From positions 62,001 through 126,000 of the forward strand of contig DASYRG010000008.1 in the NCBI GenBank assembly GCA_036004665.1: a stretch of 64,000 bases of DNA. Direction: 5' to 3'. Positions within the stretch are counted from its first letter, which is position 1; each line of letters begins with the position of its first letter. Below, one piece after another: positions 48,912-58,300 of this stretch. The notes beneath the pieces were generated by a model. That model had not been told where the DNA came from. It did no database searches and worked only from the letters and a program-made list of their open reading frames with translations. Origin of the DNA: JACQGZ01 sp036004665 (GTDB taxonomy: Bacteria; Sysuimicrobiota; Sysuimicrobiia; Sysuimicrobiales; Humicultoraceae). A program made the translations under genes and the position numbers.

Positions 48912-50453
48912 ATGGCCTCCCCCGATCTCTTTCTCGAACTGCGAAACATCAGCAAGCGGTTTCCCGGCGTCGTCGCCAACGACAAGATCAGCCTGGCCGT
49001 CCCCACCGGGGAGATCCACGCCTTGGTCGGAGAGAACGGGGCGGGCAAGTCCACCCTGATGAAGATCCTCTACGGCCTCTACCAGCCGGACGAAGGAGAG
49101 ATCATGGTGCGAGGGGCGCCGGTGCGCATCGCCGGGCCGCGGCGCGCGCTGGAGCTGGGCATCGGCATGGTGCACCAGCACTTCATGCTCATCCCCGTCT
49201 TCACGGTCGCTGAAAACGTCATCCTGGGAAGCGAACCGGGGCGGCGGGCCCGTCTGGATACCGCTCGGGCGATCGAGCAGATCGAGCTCGTGACCAGACA
49301 GTACGAGTTCGACCTCAACCCACGCGAACTCGTCGCCAACCTCTCCGTGGGTGAGCAGCAGCGCGTGGAGATCATCAAGGTCCTCTACCGTGGCGCGGAA
49401 CTGCTCATTCTCGACGAGCCGACCGCCGTGCTGGTGCCCCAGGAGGTGGAGGAGCTCTTCGCCAACCTGCGCCGGCTGCGCGACCAAGGCAAGACGATCA
49501 TCTTCATCAGCCACATCCTCGACGAGGTGCTGGCGATCGCCGACCGTGTGACCGTGCTGCGGCGCGGCCGGGTGGTGGGCACTGTGCCGTCGGTGGAGAC
49601 GACGAAAGGGCAGCTCGCCGAGATGATGGTCGGGCGCCCCGTGCTGCTGCAGGTCACGCGGCCGGAGATCACGCCCGGGGAGGTGCGGCTGGCCGTCGAG
49701 GAACTGGTGGTGCGCGGGGCCCACGGTCGGCCGGTCGTGCGCGACATCACCCTATCGGTGCGCCGCGGAGAGATCTACGGGATCGCCGGCGTCCAGGGGA
49801 ACGGACAGACGGAGCTGGTCGAGGCCATCGTCGGCCTGCGGCCCATCGCCTCCGGCACCGTGCGGGTGGACGGGAACGACGTGACGCGGGTCGGCACCCG
49901 CCGCGTGCGCCTGGCCGGTCTCGCCCACATCCCGGAGGACCGGCACCATCGGGGCCTGGCGCTGCCCATGCAGGTCCGGGAGAACCTCGTCCTTGGCCAT
50001 CACCGCCGCGGGCTCTTCACGAACGGTCCGCTCCTCGATCTGGCGGAGATCGAGGCCTTCGCCCGCGAGCGCATCCGGGACTATGACATCCGCTCCCCCG
50101 CGACGACCACGCCCGCCCTCGCGCTGTCGGGCGGCAATCAGCAGAAGGTCATCGTGGCGCGGGAGTTCGCTTTCGCCCCCGGGGTCCTGCTCGCCGCGCA
50201 TCCGACCCGCGGATTGGACGTCGGGGCGACCGAGTTCGTCTGGCGGCAGCTGATGGGCGCCATGGCCCAGGGCATGGCGGTCCTCCTGGTCTCAGCCGAC
50301 CTGGACGAGATCCTCTCGCTCTCCGACCGGATCGGGGTGATGTACCGCGGCGAGCTGGTGGCCGAACTCTTCCCGGGGGAGGCCACGCCGCAGGAGCTGG
50401 GACTGTACATGACCGGGACGAAGCGCGCCCCGACCGAGCAGGCCGCCGGATGA
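48912..50453 (+). CDS. Nucleoside ABC importer, duplicated ATP-binding protein
   Basis: 513 aa with two ABC domains in tandem, as in NupO/RbsA-type importers. First domain: Walker A VGENGAGKSTLMKILYGLYQ, signature NLSVGEQQRVEIIKVLYRGAELLILDEPTAVL. Second: GVQGNGQTELVEAIVGL (degenerate Walker A), ALSGGNQQKVIVAREFAFAPGVLLAAHPTRGLDVGA. The second site lacks the GKST lysine, which is normal for this group. ATG 48912 begins the conserved part; a TTG at 48783 in frame is unlikely. Stop overlaps the first permease (ATGA). Confidence 0.95.
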   Translation: MASPDLFLELRNISKRFPGVVANDKISLAVPTGEIHALVGENGAGKSTLMKILYGLYQPDEGEIMVRGAPVRIAGPRRALELGIGMVHQHFMLIPVFTVAENVILGSEPGRRARLDTARAIEQIELVTRQYEFDLNPRELVANLSVGEQQRVEIIKVLYRGAELLILDEPTAVLVPQEVEELFANLRRLRDQGKTIIFISHILDEVLAIADRVTVLRRGRVVGTVPSVETTKGQLAEMMVGRPVLLQVTRPEITPGEVRLAVEELVVRGAHGRPVVRDITLSVRRGEIYGIAGVQGNGQTELVEAIVGLRPIASGTVRVDGNDVTRVGTRRVRLAGLAHIPEDRHHRGLALPMQVRENLVLGHHRRGLFTNGPLLDLAEIEAFARERIRDYDIRSPATTTPALALSGGNQQKVIVAREFAFAPGVLLAAHPTRGLDVGATEFVWRQLMGAMAQGMAVLLVSADLDEILSLSDRIGVMYRGELVAELFPGEATPQELGLYMTGTKRAPTEQAAG

Positions 50454-51601
50454 GCTCGAGCACCCGCTTTTTCTTCCTCCAGGCCGGGGCCCTGGGCCTG
50501 GCAATCCTGTTCGGTGCCCTGGCCGGGTCGGTCATTCTGCTGGCGATCAACGAGAATCCGCTCGAGATCTACCCCCTGATCGTGCGCTTCAACCTGGCGC
50601 GCATCGACAGCGTCGCCGCCATCTTCTACCGGGCCACGCCGCTGATCCTGGCCGGGCTGGCCACCGCGCTGGCCTTCCGCGCGAACCTCTTCAACATCGG
50701 GGTGGAGGGGCAGGCCTACGTCGGCGCCGTGGCCGCCGCCTTTGTCGGCTTCGCCGTGGGCGGCCTGCCCAGACTCGTGCACCTCCCGCTGACGATCCTC
50801 GCGGGCATGCTGGCCGGGATGCTCTGGGCCCTCCTGCCCATCGTGCTCAAGCTGCGGCGGGGCGCGCACGAGGTCATCACCACGATCATGATGAACGCGA
50901 TCGCGGGCGCCCTCGTCCTGTATCTCCTGGAACCCGGCCTGCTGCGGGATCCGGCGCAGGCCGGGACCCCGCGGGTGCGCACTCCCGACATCCTCCCCAG
51001 CGCCCTAATGCCGCTGCTGCACCCGGCGCTGTCGGCGATTGGGTTGGAGATTCCCGGTTCCTCCCGGCTGAACTGGTTTCTCCCGCTGGGGATGGCGCTG
51101 TGCGTCTTCTTCTTTTGGGTCCTGCGGCGCTGGCGGTTCGGCTTCGAAGTGCGCGCCGTGGCCCACAACCCGAGCGCGGCGGAGGCGGCGGGCATCTCCA
51201 CCCAGCGCGTCCAGTTCCTCATTTTCCTCCTCAGCGGCGGCGTCGCCGGGATGGTGGGACTCTCCGACACCCTGGCCTTCTTCGGGTACTTCGACATCGA
51301 TTTTCCCAAGGGGTACGGGTTTCTGGGCATCTCCATCGCTCTACTGGCCAAGAACAATCCCCTCGGGGTGGTGGCCGCCGCACTGTTCATCGCCTTCCTC
51401 GACCGCGGCGCGCAGGGGGTGCAGGTCTTCGCCGGCGCCCCCCGCGAGGTCATCACCATCCTCCAGGGGTTGATCATCCTGGCGATCGTGGTGGGGTACG
51501 AACTACTGACGCGCTACATCCGGGTGCAGCTCAAGCGCGAGGCGCAGATCGCCCCGCCGCTAGCGCCGGCCTTGGCCGCGACGGGAGAGGGAGGGGAGTA
51601 G
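50450..51601 (+). CDS. Nucleoside ABC importer permease 1
   Basis: 383-residue BPD_transp_2-type permease with about nine membrane segments; GLATALAFRANLFNIGVEGQAYVGAVAAA and EVITTIMMNAIAGALVLYLL are characteristic of NupP/YufP-type simple-nucleoside permeases, and AVAHNPSAAEAAGISTQRVQFLIFLLSGGVAGMVGL is the cytoplasmic coupling region. Partner of the ATPase before it and permease 2 after it; start overlaps the ATPase stop. Confidence 0.93.
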   Translation: MSSSTRFFFLQAGALGLAILFGALAGSVILLAINENPLEIYPLIVRFNLARIDSVAAIFYRATPLILAGLATALAFRANLFNIGVEGQAYVGAVAAAFVGFAVGGLPRLVHLPLTILAGMLAGMLWALLPIVLKLRRGAHEVITTIMMNAIAGALVLYLLEPGLLRDPAQAGTPRVRTPDILPSALMPLLHPALSAIGLEIPGSSRLNWFLPLGMALCVFFFWVLRRWRFGFEVRAVAHNPSAAEAAGISTQRVQFLIFLLSGGVAGMVGLSDTLAFFGYFDIDFPKGYGFLGISIALLAKNNPLGVVAAALFIAFLDRGAQGVQVFAGAPREVITILQGLIILAIVVGYELLTRYIRVQLKREAQIAPPLAPALAATGEGGE

Positions 51602-52573
51602 GTGGACCTGCTCCTCACTCTCGCCAGCGCCGCCCTGCTCGCCTCGGCCATCCGGCTGACGGTGCCCATCCTCCTGGCCGCCCTGGGGGCGGTGTTCTCT
51701 GAGCGCGGGGGCGTGGTCAACATCGGGCTGGAAGGCATGATGATCATGGGCACCTTCTGGGGAGCTGCGGTGACACATTTCGTGGCCCGGGGGTTTCCCG
51801 GGCTCGTTGCGGCCGCCCCGGACCTGGCGCCGCTGGCCGGCATGCTGGCGGCGATGCTGATGGGGGTGCTCTTCGCGCTCCTGCATGCGCTCGTGACGAT
51901 CACCTTCCGCGTCGACCAGATCATCAGCGGCGTCACCATCAACCTGCTGGCGGCGGGGCTGGCCCGCTTCCTCAACATCATCTTCTTCCGGGTGGCCACC
52001 CAGTCCCCGGGGGTCGGCGGGTTCACGGCGATCGACATCCCGCTGCTCGACCGCATCCCCTGGCTCGCGCCGCTGGTCACCGGCACCTCCCCGGTGATCC
52101 CGGCCGCCATCGCCCTCGTCGTTGTGGGACAGTGGGTGCTGCGACGCACGCGGTTCGGGTTGCGGCTGCGCTCCGTCGGCGAGCACCCCCTCGCCGCCGA
52201 CACGCTCGGGGTCAACGTCATCTTGATGCGCTACCTGGGCGTGCTGATCAGCGGCGCCCTGGCCGGTCTCGCCGGCGGCTACCTGGCGATTGAGCAGGGG
52301 CGTGGCTACCTGGAAGGGATGACGCAGGGGCGCGGCTTCATCGCCCTCGCCGCGATGATCTTCGGCAACTGGTGGCCTCTGGGCGCGCTGGGCGCCTCGG
52401 CGCTCTTCGGCTACTTCGACGCGTTCAGCCTGCGCGTGGTGAACCTGCGGGTCCCCTACCAGTTCATCACCGTCCTGCCCCACATCGCCACGATTCTGGT
52501 ACTGGCGGGTTTTGTCCGCCGCGCTCAGATGCCCGCCGCCGACGGCATCCCCTACTCCAAAGAAGAGGAGTAA
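51602..52573 (+). CDS. Nucleoside ABC importer permease 2
   Basis: 323-residue second permease of the same family: RLTVPILLAALGAVFSERGGVVNIGLEGMMIMGTFWGAAVTHF, DQIISGVTINLLAAGLARFLN, RSVGEHPLAADTLGVNVILMRYLGVLISGALAGLAGGYL. GTG start directly at the stop of permease 1. Together the four genes form a complete importer like NupNOPQ or BmpDEFG-type systems for nucleosides. Confidence 0.93.
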   Translation: MDLLLTLASAALLASAIRLTVPILLAALGAVFSERGGVVNIGLEGMMIMGTFWGAAVTHFVARGFPGLVAAAPDLAPLAGMLAAMLMGVLFALLHALVTITFRVDQIISGVTINLLAAGLARFLNIIFFRVATQSPGVGGFTAIDIPLLDRIPWLAPLVTGTSPVIPAAIALVVVGQWVLRRTRFGLRLRSVGEHPLAADTLGVNVILMRYLGVLISGALAGLAGGYLAIEQGRGYLEGMTQGRGFIALAAMIFGNWWPLGALGASALFGYFDAFSLRVVNLRVPYQFITVLPHIATILVLAGFVRRAQMPAADGIPYSKEEE

Positions 52574-52580
52574 CCGGTCC

Positions 52581-53831
52581 ATGGCCGGCCCGTTCGACCT
52601 GGTGGTCGCCAACGCGCGCCTGCGAGGCGGGGGGCCCGGAGATTCTCTCACCCACATCGGCATCCGCGACGGACGCATCGTCGCGCTCGGCCCCGCGCCC
52701 CTGGCCGGACACATCGTCGTCGATGCGGTTGGGAACTTGGTCAGTCCCTCCTTCGTCAACGCCCACCTCCATCTGGACAAGGTCTATACGAGCGGACTGG
52801 CCGGCGAAGAGGCTCGCCGGCGGTACGCTGGAGGACGCATGGAAGGAGCGGCGGCGGCGGTCGACCTCGCCGCCCGGGTGAAGGACCAGTACGACGAGTC
52901 CTGGATCTACGCCAACGCGCGGCGCGCGCTGACCGAGGGGCTCAGGCATGGGGTGACGCACCTGCTTGCCTTCGCCGACACCGATACCCGTGCCCGCCTG
53001 GAGGGGATCAAGGCTCTGCTGCGGCTGCGCGAGGAGTGGAGGGGGAGGGTGGAGGTGCGGGTCGTCGCTTTCCCTCAAGACGGCGTCGTGCGCGACGCGG
53101 GAGCGGAGGCCTACGTCCGAGAGGCCCTCGAGTTGGGCGCGGATCTGGTGGGGGGGATCCCCTGGATCGAGGAGACCGCCGGCGCGGCGGCCGAGCACGT
53201 CGACCGGATGCTGGCCCTCGCCCGCGCCTACGACCGGGACGTGGCCATGCTCACCGACGACGCCGGAGACCCCGCACTGCGCACCACCGAGATGCTGGCG
53301 GCCGCGGCCATCCGGGAGGGTTGGGCCGGCCGCGTCATCGCCTGCCACGCCCGGGCGATGGCGCTCTATCCCGAACCGGCTGTGCGCGACCTCGTGGCGC
53401 TGGCCCGCCGGGCGGAGATGGCCTTCGTCACCGCCCCTCACACCGGTCCTCTGCACCTGCGCGCGGCTGACCTGCTGGCCGCGGGCCTCCCCGTCGCCCT
53501 GGGGCAGGACGACATCGCCGACGCCTACTATCCCTACGGCCAGCACAACCTCCTGGAGGTGGCGTTCCTCGCCTCGCACCTGCTCGGCTGGACCACGGCC
53601 GCGGAGATGGACACCCTGCTGGACATGATCACCACCCAGGGCGCCAGGGTGCTCCGCCTCACAGGCTACGGGCTGGACGTGGGAAAGGAGGCGCATCTCT
53701 GCGTGCTCCAGGGAGAGACACCCCAGGAGGTCCTGACGAGGCACGAACCGCCCAGTGTTGTGATCAGCCACGGCAGACTCGCCGCGGAGACTCACGCGCA
53801 GACTGAAATCCTGGAGACGCCCCGCCGATAA
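52581..53831 (+). CDS. Cytosine deaminase-like amidohydrolase
   Basis: 416-residue TIM-barrel amidohydrolase related to CodA/cytosine deaminase and s-triazine hydrolases: DGRIVALGPAP, SPSFVNAHLHLDKVYTSG (HxH), ACHARAMALYPEPAVRDL (His), and ALGQDDIADAYYPYGQHNLLEVAFLASHLLG (metal Asp, CodA-like). The strand-5 position that is HCDE in CodA reads LTDDAGDP here, so a metal-ligand His and the catalytic Glu differ. Placed directly after a nucleoside importer (7-base gap), a role in nucleobase or related heterocycle deamination is likely but unproven. Confidence 0.86.
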   Translation: MAGPFDLVVANARLRGGGPGDSLTHIGIRDGRIVALGPAPLAGHIVVDAVGNLVSPSFVNAHLHLDKVYTSGLAGEEARRRYAGGRMEGAAAAVDLAARVKDQYDESWIYANARRALTEGLRHGVTHLLAFADTDTRARLEGIKALLRLREEWRGRVEVRVVAFPQDGVVRDAGAEAYVREALELGADLVGGIPWIEETAGAAAEHVDRMLALARAYDRDVAMLTDDAGDPALRTTEMLAAAAIREGWAGRVIACHARAMALYPEPAVRDLVALARRAEMAFVTAPHTGPLHLRAADLLAAGLPVALGQDDIADAYYPYGQHNLLEVAFLASHLLGWTTAAEMDTLLDMITTQGARVLRLTGYGLDVGKEAHLCVLQGETPQEVLTRHEPPSVVISHGRLAAETHAQTEILETPRR

Positions 53832-53874
53832 CTGCTCAATGCGGGATGCAGGCGTTGCAACGAGGATTTCTCGT

Positions 53875-53906
53875 GAATCAATGAGAATCAATATGTGTCA
53901 ACATAT
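53875..53906. promoter_or_regulatory. Repeat/palindrome operator upstream of citrate synthase
   Basis: In a rare AT-rich patch, GAATCAAT is repeated at 53875-53882 and 53885-53892 (10-base period), and the palindrome ATATGTgtcaACATAT (53891-53906) follows, partly overlapping a TATACA hexamer (53904-53909). This looks like a transcription-factor site controlling the citrate synthase gene. Confidence 0.5.
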
Positions 53907-53931
53907 ACAAGTCCGGGTGGAGGGATTCGGG

Positions 53932-55116
53932 ATGACGGTGGGATTCGAGCAGGGCCTGAGGGACGTCATCGCCGTCGAGAGCACGATCTGCCAGGTCGAC
54001 GGCGCCGGGGGACGGCTGCGCTATCGGGGGTATGAAATCGGGGACCTCGCCGCAGGGGCCACCTTTGAGGAAGTGGTCGCCCTGCTCTGGGACGGAGAGC
54101 TCCCGGATCAGGAGGCCCTCTCCGACCTCCGAAGCGCGATGGGCGCAGGTCGCGCCCTGCCCCCGGAGGTCACCAGAGCCATGGAGGCCTACCCTCGAAG
54201 GGTGCACCCGCTGGAAGCGGTCCGCACCGCGATCTCCCATCTTGCCATGTACGATCCGGACCGGGGAACGGGCGAAGCACCGCTGCGTCGCACCTGCCTG
54301 CGGCTGACCGGTCAGATCGCCTCGGTGGTGGGGGCGTGGCGGCGGATCCGTGACGGGCAGCCGCCCGTGGCCCCACATCCTGCCCTCTCGCAGGCGGGAG
54401 ACTTCCTCTTCATGCTGGGCGGCGCGACGCCGGATCGGAGTGCGACCGAGGCCATGGACGCGCTGCTGGTGCTGCACGCCGAGCATGAATTGAACGCCTC
54501 GACCTTCGCGGCCCGGGTGGTCACCGCGACCTTCTCGGACGTGCACTCCGCGGTCACCGCGGCGCTGGGGGCGCTGAAGGGCCCGCGTCACGGCGGCGCC
54601 AACGAGGACGTCCTGGCGATGCTGGAAGAGATTGGAGCGCCGGAACGGGCGGAGGCCTACATCAGCGCGCGCCTGGCCGCCCGCGAGCGGATGACTCGGG
54701 CCGAACGCGCCGAGCCCCGCGCCCGCATTCCCGGGTGGGGCCATCCCGTCTACACGGTGGACGATCCGCGCGCGGCCCACCTGCGGGCGGTCGGCCGCCA
54801 GGTGGCGGTAGGGGCAGGAGTCGCGGCGCTCGCCGACACCGCGGAGGCGGTCTACCGTGTGATGAAGGCGCGCACCAATCTGCCGGTCAACGTGGACTTC
54901 TTCTCCGCCGTTGTCTACCGAGCGTTGGACATCCCCATCGACCTCTGCACCTCGATCTTCGCGGTAGCGCGGATCGCGGGCTGGTGCGCCCACATCATCG
55001 AGCAGCACGGGGGCCGTCTCATCCGGCCGCGGGCCGCCTACGTGGGCCCGGCTCCACGCGCCTTCCTGCCGTTGCAGGCTCGCGTCGGCGCCCGACCTGC
55101 ACCTGCTCGCTCCTGA
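53932..55116 (+). CDS. Citrate synthase family enzyme (citrate/2-methylcitrate synthase)
   Basis: 394 aa, short bacterial/archaeal type. FEQGLRDVIAVESTICQVDGAGGRLRYRGYEIGDLA, LVLHAEHELNASTFAARVV (catalytic His), KGPRHGGANEDVLAML (His), RIPGWGHPVYTVDDPRA and VNVDFFSAVVYRALDIP (catalytic Asp region) are diagnostic. Acetyl- or propionyl-CoA as substrate cannot be told apart. GGAGG lies about 10 bases before ATG 53932; the frame runs further 5' through the AT-rich regulatory patch. The next gene encodes an HTH domain usually fused to such enzymes. Confidence 0.92.
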   Translation: MTVGFEQGLRDVIAVESTICQVDGAGGRLRYRGYEIGDLAAGATFEEVVALLWDGELPDQEALSDLRSAMGAGRALPPEVTRAMEAYPRRVHPLEAVRTAISHLAMYDPDRGTGEAPLRRTCLRLTGQIASVVGAWRRIRDGQPPVAPHPALSQAGDFLFMLGGATPDRSATEAMDALLVLHAEHELNASTFAARVVTATFSDVHSAVTAALGALKGPRHGGANEDVLAMLEEIGAPERAEAYISARLAARERMTRAERAEPRARIPGWGHPVYTVDDPRAAHLRAVGRQVAVGAGVAALADTAEAVYRVMKARTNLPVNVDFFSAVVYRALDIPIDLCTSIFAVARIAGWCAHIIEQHGGRLIRPRAAYVGPAPRAFLPLQARVGARPAPARS

Positions 55117-55118
55117 CG

Positions 55119-55370
55119 ATGGTCGTCTGGATCGAGGAGCAGGCCTTTCTCAGCGCGGCGGAGGTCTGCGCTGCACTGGGAGTGAAGCCGCAAACGCTGT
55201 ATGCGTACGTCAGCCGGGGGGTGCTGCACAGCTACCGTCAGGGCAAGCGCCGCGAACGGCTGTATCTGCTCCGCGAGATCGAGGCGCTGATGCGACTCCG
55301 GCCGGCCCGCGAGCGCGGACCGCGCCGGGTGGACCTCCCCCGCGCCGACGACTGGGTCGGGGAAGTCTAA
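55119..55370 (+). CDS. Small helix-turn-helix protein next to citrate synthase
   Basis: 83 residues from ATG 55119: FLSAAEVCAALGVKPQTLYAYVSRGVLHSY and GKRRERLYLLREIEALMR form a MerR/excisionase-like winged HTH. As I recall, the same segment is the N-terminal domain of one group of citrate synthase-like proteins. Here it is a separate gene 2 bases after the synthase. It may regulate the operon through the 53.88 kb site (inference). It overlaps the 3' end of the convergent cyclase gene by 4 bases. Confidence 0.75.
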   Translation: MVVWIEEQAFLSAAEVCAALGVKPQTLYAYVSRGVLHSYRQGKRRERLYLLREIEALMRLRPARERGPRRVDLPRADDWVGEV

Positions 55371-58300
55371 CTCCCGCGAAGCGGAGCAGGCTCCTCTTCC
55401 TCGATCGGAGGAAGATCATCTTCCTTGCGGAGGATTGCTCCCCTGGGGCTGGCCAGGGCGATCGCGCGCAGGTCTTCCGGCAGCGAGTCGAAGACGCGAC
55501 GCAGGAGCCCGCGCAGGGTCTCGCGGTCATCTGGGCGATGGAACCACTCCCACAGCCGCTCATACCCCCCGAGCTGCAGCGTCACGTTTTGAATCGACTC
55601 CGCCTGGGCGATGCCCGCCCTGAGTCTCACCTCCGCCTCCCCGGGCCGCCCATCGTGGTAGGCGAGGAGGGCCTCCAGAAGGGCCAGGCTGGCCAGGTGA
55701 TGCGCCGCGCCCCAGCGCTCCACGCCCGGCCGCCGATCGCGCACGAAGGCGCGCAGGTCGTCGATGCGTCCGGCCTCGTAGAGCGCCTCCCCGACCGGTC
55801 CGATGACCTCGCCGTCGTCGGGGATGAAGATGTTCCAGGGCAGCGCCAGGATCCGGTCGATCGCGCGGTTCACTTCGGCCTGATCCCCATCCAGCCTGGC
55901 GGCGAGCACGCTGGAGAGCAGCCATATCTGCTGCCACCCGGGGTTGGCCGGCGCGTCGAGCGCCAGCGCCTCGGCCAGCAGGGCGCGGGTGCGTCCCACG
56001 TCGCCGATTTCGTAGATCACCTGGGCGAGGTACATCAGAGCAAAGGGCAGATGGATCTTGGCGGTCTCCCGCAGCTCCCTGACCATCTCTTCCAGGCGGC
56101 GGAGGGCTTCGCCCCAGCGGCCCAGCCCGAGGAGGACGGGAGCGATGAAGGAGACGGTGAAGCCCATGCGCCGGCGATCGCCGATCGATTCGGCCAGCGC
56201 GAATGCCTCCTCGCCATAGCGCAGCGCCTCCGGATAGCGTCCCCAGTAGGCGTGGATGACGGAGAGGTAGCTGATGCTGGTGGCCTCCTTGGACTTGTCG
56301 CCGGCCCGGCGTGCGGCGGCGAGCGCCTCCTGAACCGCGGCCAAGGCCTCCTCGCCGTTCGCTGCGGCGAAGTGCCCCATCGCCATCAGGTTCAGGCCGC
56401 GGGCGACACCGGAAAGATCCCCGGCCTGGCGCAGGAAGGCGATGCCCTCCGGCAGCCGCGGGTCATGGAGGACGATCTCTCCCCGGTCCCACCCGACGTT
56501 CGCCAGGTCGAGCAGAGAGAGGCCGAGCGTGCGCCGGTCTTCCGTCTCGCGCGCCAGGATCGCCGCCCGGGAGAAATGCTCCTCTGCCTCGTCGAGCCGC
56601 AACTCACGGTGGTGGATAAAGCCCACACGCTGCTCCATCTGTGCTTCCAGCCTGCGGTCGCCTGCCGCCCGCGCCAGCGTCAGGGCCTGGGAAAAGTCCG
56701 TGAGGGCGTCGGGATAACTGCCGCGAAGTTGATGGACCTCGCCGCGGTCGCGGGCCAGAGTCGCGAGCTCACCCGGAGGGAGGCCCGCCCGGCTCGCCGC
56801 CTCGAGGGCCTGATCGAAGAGGCGGAGCGCGTCCTCATTGGCATAGAGTCGGCGCGCCTTGTTGGCCGCGCGGTGGAGGTAACCGGCCGCGCGCGCATCG
56901 TCCCCGGCCGCGCGTGCGTGCTCGCCGAGGATGTCGATCACATCCTCGGTGCGTTCGCCGAGTGTCCCCTCCAGCCAGCGGAGGGCCTCGGCGTGCGCTC
57001 GCTGGCGCTGGGTCTTCGGCAGCAGCCCGTAGGCGACGTCGCGGGTGAGGATGTGTCGGAAGGCGTACTCCGGTTCGCCGATGGCCGAGCGGGGCCGAGC
57101 AACCACGAGCTCCTTGCTGATCAGGGCGTCGATGGCCGGCTGCACTGCGTTCTCCTCGAGACCGGCGAGGGCACGCACGGCGGAGGGCCAGAAGGCCCGC
57201 CCCAGCACCGAGGCGGCCTGCAGCGCTCGGCGTTCATCGGGGGGGAGCCTGTCGATGCGGGCGGTCAGCACGGCCTGGACGTTGTCAGGAATCGCGCCGC
57301 CCGGTCCGCCCCCTTCCATCAGCATCCGCACGAGCTCCTCGACGAAGAGGGGGTTCCCCTCGGCGCGCTGGGCCACAGCCTGACGCATTTCGGCGGCGAG
57401 GCCCTTGCTGCTGAGGGCGGCCACGAGGGCCTCTGCCTCCTCGGGGCGGAGCGGTTTCAGTTCAAAGGAAATGGCGTTTCGCCCGCCGCCGCCCCAGTTG
57501 CGCCGCCGCTCCAGCAGCTCCGGCCGGGTGAGACACATGACGAACACCGGCGCCTCGGCGATGCGTTCCACCATGGCCGAGATGAGGTCGAGGACCCCAT
57601 CGTCCGCCAAGTGCAGGTCCTCCAACGCGAGAATCACCGGCCGGGCGGCGGCGAGTCCCACCAGCACCCCCTGCCACGCGTCGAAGAGCGCGCGGCGCAG
57701 CTGCTCCGGGTCGGCGGCGGCCTCGGGACCGCCATCGGCGGCGCCGAAGGTGAGGAGCAATCCCTCTAGTAGGGCCTCGCCCCCCTCGCCGAGCGCCGCG
57801 GTCAACCATTCGCGCATCTTCGACCGTACGATTTCGGGGCGATCAGTATCCATCAGCCCGGCCTGTATCCGCAGGATCTCCAGCAGGGCGTGGTAGCCGA
57901 TCTGCCCGCCGAAGGCCACGCCGCGGCCCCGCAGCACCAGGGGCGGCGGATCATCGTCGCGCACTTCGGCCAGGAATTCCCGCAGGAGGCGGGATTTGCC
58001 GACGCCCGCCTGCCCGAACACTGTCACCATCTGCACCAGGCGGTCCTCCCGGCTGCGCTGGTAGAGATGGCGGAGCAGGCCAAGTTCGCCGTGGCGACCG
58101 ACCAGAGGAGCGGCGATCCGGTGGTCCTCGGGCGACTCCGGGAGAGGCGCCAGGGCGGTCCAGACCATCAGAGGGGCGGACTTCCCCTTGACCGTGAGCG
58201 GAGGCAGCGGCCGGTAATCGATCGCCTCCTTCGTCGCCCGGTAGGTGCGCTCCCCCACCACCACGCTCCCGGCGGGCACGTTCTGCATGATGCGCGCGCC

